A DNA stretch of 64,000 nt. Source: Streptomyces halobius (GTDB lineage: Bacteria > Actinomycetota > Actinomycetes > Streptomycetales > Streptomycetaceae). Shown one piece after another: positions 59,417-64,000 of this stretch. The stretch is from the NCBI RefSeq assembly GCF_023277745.1, contig NZ_CP086322.1, forward strand, positions 3,348,001 through 3,412,000. Direction: 5' to 3'. The notes below the pieces were generated by a model. The model ran no database searches. It saw only the letters and a list, made by a program, of their open reading frames with translations, and was not told the origin of the DNA. How positions within the stretch are numbered: position 1 is the stretch's first letter; every line of letters begins with the position of its first letter. A program made the translations under genes and the position numbers.

Positions 59417-62008
59417 TCAGACCGTCGGGGTGTCCTGGCCGGCGGCGGACGGGCTGCCCCCGGCGGACGACTCGGCGGACGACGAGGACATGCCGTCGGT
59501 CGGCGCGCTGGTGTCCGGGGTGCCGGACGCGCTGGTGGTGGTGTCCGGCGGGCTCGTCGGCGGATCCGTGGGGTCGCCGGTCGGCGTGGGACCTGTGGGG
59601 TCGCCGGTCGGCTCGCCCGTGGGCGTCGGCTCGGTCGGCTTGCCGGTCGGCGTCGAGGACGGCGGGGTCGGCCTGCTGGTGGGTGTGGTGGGCTTGCCGG
59701 TCGGCTCGGTGGGCCCGGACGTCGGCCCCGTCGGCGCGGTGCTGGGGGCGGTCGGCGAGCCGCTGGTGGCGTGATCGCTGGGGGACGCGGAGCGGCCGGC
59801 CCGGTGGCTCGGCGTGCCGGGCTCGGACGTACGGGGGCCCGACGGCGCCAGGCTCGACCCGGGCTGCTCGGGGAAGCCCGGGGTGTCGTCGCCCGTGGTC
59901 TGCTCGGTGGTGACGTGGTCGCCCTTGGCGCCGTCGCCGCCGGAGGTCGCGCCGATGGTGACGACGGTGCCGAGCACGGCCACCAGCAGCGCCCCGGCGC
60001 CGGCGGCGAGCAGATTGCGCCGCCCGGCGCGGGACGCCTTCGGCTTGGCCGGGATGCCCGCACTCCCGCCGGCGGAGTCTGCGGCGGCGCTCGCGAGGGC
60101 CGCGGTGGCGCCGATGCTCCGGCCCGGGACCGTCGGTGCGGTCTCGTCGGGGCGCTGGGCCCGCAGCACCGTGGTCGGCACTCCGTCCGGGGGCGTACCG
60201 GCCCCCTCCGGCCGCGTGTCCGGCACCGGCGCGCCGGCGGTCACCTTGGGGAACCCGGTCTTCGGGGTGGTCCCCGAGGCGGCCCGCATACGGTCCGTGA
60301 CCAGGGCGAGGGCCCGTCGTCCGGCGACCGCGCCCGTGCGGTCGGAGAGCACACCGCGCAGCCCGATGGACGCCTCCAGCTCGGCGCGCGCCCGGTCGAG
60401 GCTGCCGGTGCACAGCGCCAGCACACCCAGCTCGTGGTGGAAGTACGCCTCTTCGGCCACCTCGCCGGCCAGCCGCGCGGCCTCCTGGCCGTGCCGCAGG
60501 CTGCGCTCCCAGGCGCTCCAGTGCTGCGCCGCGGCGAACGCCGGGGCGGCCGTATGGGCCAGCAGCACGGCCGCGCTGGCGTGGCCGGACTCCCGGCTGC
60601 CGGTCAGCACGCCCATCGCGGCCAGCACCGCGTCCGCCTCGGCGGCGGCCCGCTCCGGGGTGACCGAGGGGTGCCCGGCCCACCAGGCGTAGTGCTGGGC
60701 GGCGGTGTGGGCCCGCGCGGCGGCGCCCGCTCCGTAGCCGGCGGCCGTCAGCTGTTCCAGGACGGTCGTGGCGAGCCGGTAGTGGGTGCCGACCGGGCTG
60801 ATCAGCCCGCAGCCGAGCAGCTCGCCGAGGGCGGTGTCGGCGTGGGTGTCCTCGGTGAGCGCGGGCAGATGCGCCTGGTGCGGCAGCTCGCCGCCGAGAG
60901 CGACCGCGAAGCGCAGCGTCTCCTGAGCGGCGGAACCGAGCCGGGTGGCGAGCAGCGGGGCGGGCGAGATGGCGTCGCCGAGGGAGGGCAGCGGGGCGTC
61001 GGGCCGGTCGGCGGGGGCGCCGTCAGCCGGGGCGGAGACGGCGTCCTCGGTGTCCTCGGTGTCCTCGGGGAACAGTCCGTAGCCGTCGTCCAGCGCACCG
61101 GGCCCGGCCCGCAACCCGTCGCGCTGCCGCAATAGGGCCGCGGCCTGCACGAACCGCAGCGGCAGCCCCTCGGACTCGAACCACAGGTCGCCGGCCCAGG
61201 ACTCTTCGTCGTCGGTCAGCGACCGGTCCACGGCACGCTCCAGCAGTCGTGCGCAGGCGTCGCGACCGAGCCCGCCGACGTAGACCTCTTCGAGGTGCGA
61301 GTCCGGGCTGGGCGCCGCGACGTCCGGGGTGGCGGTGAGGAGGAACGCGCACTCGGGGGTCGCGGCGAGCAGCTCGTCGAGGGCGGCGCCGCCGAACTCC
61401 AGGTCGTCCAGGACGACGATCGCCCCGATGTCGGCCACCAGCCGCAGCAGCTCCGGGCGGTCGGGGCGGTACTGCGGGGCGCGGTAGACGGCGCCGAACA
61501 GCGCGTGGATCAGATCGGTGGAGTTGCGGTGGTGGCCGGAGAGCCGGACCACCCCGTCGGGGGCGACCTCGGCGCAGGCAGTGGCGACGGCGTCCAGCAG
61601 CCGGGTGCGGCCGGAGCCGGAGGGGCCGGTGACGCGTACGGACCGGCCGCGGGACAGCAGCCGCACCAAGCGCTCGATCTCCTCGGAGCGCTCTTCGAGC
61701 GGGATCTCGTGCCCGGCGAATCCGGGCTGCCCCGGGGGCAGCGGGGGTGCCGCGGCACGGTCTGCCTCGGCGCGTTCCTGCGGGGTGAGCTTCGTGGGCG
61801 CGGCGGGGCGCTGTCCGGGCGGGCAGGGCTCTATCTCACTGCCGTCGACGGGGTTGACGGTGACGAGGTAGCCGTCGGCGACGAGCCGTACCACGCGGGC
61901 CTGCCCGCCGGAGCCGCCCTGCGGGGCACCGAACGCGGGTGCCGGCGGTTCGGCGGGGCGGCCCTGCGCGCCGTTCTCCTCAGGCCCCCGGTGGGTGTTC
62001 GGGTCCAT
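59417..62008 (-). CDS. STAND-like ATPase with transmembrane anchor and Pro/Thr-rich extracellular tail
   Basis: An 863-residue protein starting MDPNTHRGPEENGAQGRPAE. An N-terminal region with a short beta unit (RVVRLVADGYLVTVNPVDGS) precedes an AAA/STAND ATPase (about 105-300): P-loop VTGPSGSGRTRLLDAVATAC, in which Arg replaces the usual Walker Lys, and Walker B-like GAIVVLDDLEFGGA. A helical region (about 330-570) with AQHYAWWAGHPSVTPE and AEEAYFHHELGVLALCTGSL suggests TPR-like repeats. One transmembrane helix, NLLAAGAGALLVAVLGTVVT (about 680), is followed by about 150 Pro/Thr/Ser-rich residues with PTG-(K/E/D)-PT repeats, presumably outside the membrane. Function unknown; signalling is plausible. 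Confidence 0.8.
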   Translation of the reverse strand: MDPNTHRGPEENGAQGRPAEPPAPAFGAPQGGSGGQARVVRLVADGYLVTVNPVDGSEIEPCPPGQRPAAPTKLTPQERAEADRAAAPPLPPGQPGFAGHEIPLEERSEEIERLVRLLSRGRSVRVTGPSGSGRTRLLDAVATACAEVAPDGVVRLSGHHRNSTDLIHALFGAVYRAPQYRPDRPELLRLVADIGAIVVLDDLEFGGAALDELLAATPECAFLLTATPDVAAPSPDSHLEEVYVGGLGRDACARLLERAVDRSLTDDEESWAGDLWFESEGLPLRFVQAAALLRQRDGLRAGPGALDDGYGLFPEDTEDTEDAVSAPADGAPADRPDAPLPSLGDAISPAPLLATRLGSAAQETLRFAVALGGELPHQAHLPALTEDTHADTALGELLGCGLISPVGTHYRLATTVLEQLTAAGYGAGAAARAHTAAQHYAWWAGHPSVTPERAAAEADAVLAAMGVLTGSRESGHASAAVLLAHTAAPAFAAAQHWSAWERSLRHGQEAARLAGEVAEEAYFHHELGVLALCTGSLDRARAELEASIGLRGVLSDRTGAVAGRRALALVTDRMRAASGTTPKTGFPKVTAGAPVPDTRPEGAGTPPDGVPTTVLRAQRPDETAPTVPGRSIGATAALASAAADSAGGSAGIPAKPKASRAGRRNLLAAGAGALLVAVLGTVVTIGATSGGDGAKGDHVTTEQTTGDDTPGFPEQPGSSLAPSGPRTSEPGTPSHRAGRSASPSDHATSGSPTAPSTAPTGPTSGPTEPTGKPTTPTSRPTPPSSTPTGKPTEPTPTGEPTGDPTGPTPTGDPTDPPTSPPDTTTSASGTPDTSAPTDGMSSSSAESSAGGSPSAAGQDTPTV

Positions 62009-62287
62009 GCTGAAAGCTCCCAGTGACGTGCCGACTGCTCATCCGGCCGTCCGCCCTCCCCCGGCTCCGGCCGGGTCGTTCTCAGCCGTCGCGTCTGGTC
62101 CGGTCCCGCCGTGGCCGATGGCATACGCCGGGGAACCTGACGATAGCCCTGGAGAGCGGACCGACGCATCGCCGGGGTCGGGTGCCGACCGGAATCTCCC
62201 GGTACCGCGGAGATCGCTCGCTTTTGCGGCGTTTCGGCCGGTCGCCCCGGACCGGCGGCAGCCCCTTCCCTCCGCCGCGGCAACGCC

Positions 62288-62611
62288 TCAGACCCGCGGC
62301 AGCGATTCCGCCTCGATGCCGCCCTCGACGGCGAGGATGCGGTGCAGCCGAGTGGCCACCAGGAGGCGCTGCATCTGGGGCGGTACGCCACGCAGCACGA
62401 GCCGGCGGTTCATCCGGCCCGCGCGGCGGTGTGCCCCCATGATCACACCGAGGCCGGTGGCGTCCCACGAATCCAGCTCGGTCAGGTCCAGCACGAGGTC
62501 ACCACGACCCGAGTCGACGGCGGTGTGCAGGGCCGTACGGGCGTCCGCCGCGCTGCGGACGTCGAGGCGGCCCCCGACGACCAGCTCGACGTGGTCGCCC
62601 CTGATGTGCAT
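62288..62611 (-). CDS. STAS-domain anti-anti-sigma factor
   Basis: A 107-residue STAS protein of the SpoIIAA/RsbV kind. The ATG at 62611 follows GGGGAGCGC and starts MHIRGDHVELVVGGRLDVRS. The phosphorylation loop reads LDLTELDSWDATGLGVIMGA, where Thr (in DATG) takes the place of the usual Ser of DSSG. The tail is LHRILAVEGGIEAESLPRV. No anti-sigma kinase or sigma gene is linked here, so its partner is elsewhere. It is followed by 279 bp and then the large ATPase gene on the same strand. Confidence 0.9.
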   Translation of the reverse strand: MHIRGDHVELVVGGRLDVRSAADARTALHTAVDSGRGDLVLDLTELDSWDATGLGVIMGAHRRAGRMNRRLVLRGVPPQMQRLLVATRLHRILAVEGGIEAESLPRV

Positions 62612-62780
62612 ATGCGCTCCCCGGAGTTGGGTACTCGTGCGGTGACGTCTACAGAACTGACTGCCTCTCATGCGGACAAGTTGCCGCCTGTAAGCGAACC
62701 GATACCGAATTCACCCTGAGGGGTGACCCCGCCGGGCAGATAGTCCTGACGGGGCACCCGACGGGACAACCGACGCGATA

Positions 62781-63629
62781 TCAGTGCTCGTAGAAACCCT
62801 GCCCACTCTTGCGGCCGATGTCACCGGCGTCGACCATGCGCCGCATGATCTCCGGCGGTGCGAACTTCTCGTCCTGCGACTCGGTGTAGATGTTGCCGGT
62901 GGCGTGCAGCAGGATGTCGACCCCCGTCAGATCGGCGGTGGCCAGCGGCCCCATCGCATGACCGAAGCCCAGCCTGCAGGCCGTGTCGATGTCCTCGGCG
63001 GTCGCCACGCCCGACTCGTACAGCTTGGTGGCCTCGACGACCAGCGCCGAGATCAGCCGGGTGGTGACGAAACCGGCGACATCGCGGTTGACGACGATGC
63101 AGGTCTTGCCGACGGACTCGGCGAACTCCCGCGCGGTGGCGAGGGTTTCGTCGCTGGTCTTGTAGCCGCGCACCAGCTCGCACAGCTGCATCATCGGCAC
63201 TGGCGAGAAGAAGTGCGTGCCGACGACCCGCTCGGGGCGGGCGGTGGCCGCGGCGATCTTGGTGATCGGGATGGCGGAGGTGTTGGAGGCCAGCACCGCG
63301 TCATCCTTGGCGATCTTGTCCAGCGCCTGGAAGATCTCCCGCTTGACCTCGACCTTCTCGAAGACGGCCTCCACGACGACATCGGCGTCGGCGACGGCGT
63401 CGAGGTCGGTCGTGGTGGTGATGCGGGCCAGCGCCTGCTCGGCGGCGGACGCCTCCAGCTTGCCCTTGCCGACGAACTTCTCGTACGAGGCCGCGATACC
63501 GCCCTTACCGCGGGCCAGCGCCTCATCCGTCACATCGCGGAGGACCACATCCCAGCCCGCCTGGGCGGAGACCTGCGCGATACCGGATCCCATGAGTCCG
63601 GCGCCGATGACGGCGAGCTTCTTTGCCAC
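62781..63629 (-). CDS. 3-hydroxybutyryl-CoA dehydrogenase
   Basis: A 282-residue NAD(P)-dependent enzyme that interconverts acetoacetyl-CoA and 3-hydroxybutyryl-CoA. The GTG at 63629 starts with AKKLAVIGAGLMGSGIAQVS (Rossmann GAGLMGSG). Other elements: DADVVVEAVFEKVEVKREIF, LASNTSAIPITKIAAAT, VGTHFFSPVPMMQLCELVRG (catalytic His), NRDVAGFVTTRLISALVVEA and CRLGFGHAMGPLATADLTGV. The 282-aa length is that of single-domain Hbd/FadB2-type proteins. It probably feeds C4 acyl-CoA metabolism (butyryl-CoA, PHB or the ethylmalonyl-CoA route). Confidence 0.95.
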   Translation of the reverse strand: MAKKLAVIGAGLMGSGIAQVSAQAGWDVVLRDVTDEALARGKGGIAASYEKFVGKGKLEASAAEQALARITTTTDLDAVADADVVVEAVFEKVEVKREIFQALDKIAKDDAVLASNTSAIPITKIAAATARPERVVGTHFFSPVPMMQLCELVRGYKTSDETLATAREFAESVGKTCIVVNRDVAGFVTTRLISALVVEATKLYESGVATAEDIDTACRLGFGHAMGPLATADLTGVDILLHATGNIYTESQDEKFAPPEIMRRMVDAGDIGRKSGQGFYEH

Positions 63630-63797
63630 TGCTGTCCCCTCACACCCTGTGCACGTAACGGCTCTCAGGGCGACGTTAGCGCTCGTGAGCCTTCCCGTGG
63701 TGGGTTAGAGATGCGCGTCACTTCCGCCCGTCACCCGCACCGCCCCTCAACGGGGGCCTTCGGGCCGCGGCGCCCGTTCCGCATGACGGACCTCACA

Positions 63798-63853
63798 CCG
63801 TCGAAGCCCCACCGTCGAGGCGCCCCGTCGAAACTCCGTCGACACACCGTTGA
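63798..63853. repeat. Short CCGTCGA repeats upstream of hbd
   Basis: CCGTCGA at 63798, 63812, 63825 and 63836 and CCGTTGA at 63847: five copies spaced 11-14 bp, close to the stop of the edge gene. They could be binding half-sites or chance low complexity; the 63630-63878 gap holds no gene that I can see. Confidence 0.4.
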
Positions 63854-63878
63854 AGAGCGAACCCCGACGGGAAACGGT

Positions 63879-64000
63879 TCAGCCGTCTGCCCGTACCGCG
63901 TAGTTGAGGACCTTTTCACTCAGAAGGTCCGCCATCTCGTCGAGCAGCACCAGGGCCTCGCGGGAGACGACCTCGGGCTCGCGGCCGGCGATCATCTCGT
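63879..64000 (-). CDS. 3' end of an unidentified gene, cut by the right edge
   Basis: The minus-strand frame entering at the right edge encodes EMIAGREPEVVSREALVLLD, then EMADLLSEKVLNYAVRADG and a stop at 63879-63881. It is helical and has normal codon bias. Only about 39 residues are visible, too few to name a family; a helical C-terminal domain such as that of a TetR regulator is possible. Confidence 0.6.
   Translation of the reverse strand, partial: EMIAGREPEVVSREALVLLDEMADLLSEKVLNYAVRADG

Noticed and set aside
59771..61135. Long plus-strand open frame (454 codons) opposite the large ATPase gene
   Set aside because: Gly/Arg-rich translation without motifs; it mirrors the real minus-strand gene, which has clear domains and codon bias.
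1..64000. tRNA, rRNA, transposase, integrase or prophage genes
   Set aside because: None could be supported on either strand; all long coding regions belong to ordinary chromosomal families.

Overview
The window is a contiguous stretch of a Streptomyces (or very close actinomycete) chromosome. It is very GC-rich with G/C at most third codon positions, many GTG starts and GTGA/ATGA start-stop overlaps, and it carries Streptomyces hallmark genes, above all the apical cytoskeleton pair scy and filP. From memory the gene order resembles the S. coelicolor SCO5385-SCO5442 region read backwards; this was not checked by search. No phage, transposase, rRNA or tRNA gene was seen. This is core chromosome with a few decayed genes.

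Layout. 1-6.5 kb: trehalose to alpha-glucan (GlgE-type) genes treS (cut by the left edge), pep2/mak and glgB. 6.6-9 kb: a frameshifted DUF4259 gene, a dicarboxylate symporter and the broken remnant of what looks like its CitA/DcuS-type sensor kinase. 9-13 kb: a CUT1 sugar ABC importer and an XRE-type regulator. 13-17 kb: a MacB-like ABC exporter pair. 17-23.3 kb: central carbon genes pfkA, pta, ackA and pyk. 23.4-26 kb: an apparent operon of DUF6230, DUF6114 and a low-complexity secreted or anchored protein, behind a long structured upstream region. 26.5-33 kb: chaperedoxin (cnoX-like), a TetR regulator, a LegB-like sugar-nucleotide dehydratase, a second MurG, and a two-component pair divergent from that MurG. 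33-35.8 kb: two decayed small genes and icmA. 35.8-40.4 kb: twin DUF3817 genes around a MarR gene, a two-repeat CRISPR-like relic, three tandem AIM24 genes and the absC-like MarR gene.

40.4-43.3 kb: a second two-component pair divergent from an acidic PepSY protein. 43.4-46.2 kb: meaB, an acetyl-CoA acetyltransferase and methylmalonyl-CoA epimerase, which together with icmA form a C4/propionate acyl-CoA module. 46.4-51.7 kb: scy and filP. 51.9-56.2 kb: two paralogous ABC-2 exporters, the second with Pro/Gln-rich extensions. 56.2-64 kb: a small Zn-ribbon-like protein, a luciferase-like monooxygenase, an SCO5389-type protein, nucS, a large STAND-like membrane ATPase, a STAS anti-anti-sigma protein, 3-hydroxybutyryl-CoA dehydrogenase and the 3' end of an unidentified gene.

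The main points for follow-up are the DUF6230/DUF6114 surface module, the triple AIM24 operon next to absC, the acidic sensor plus PepSY module with a perfect palindrome, the LegB/second-MurG/two-component unit, the CRISPR relic, and a set of frameshifted small genes that are either real decay or assembly indels.
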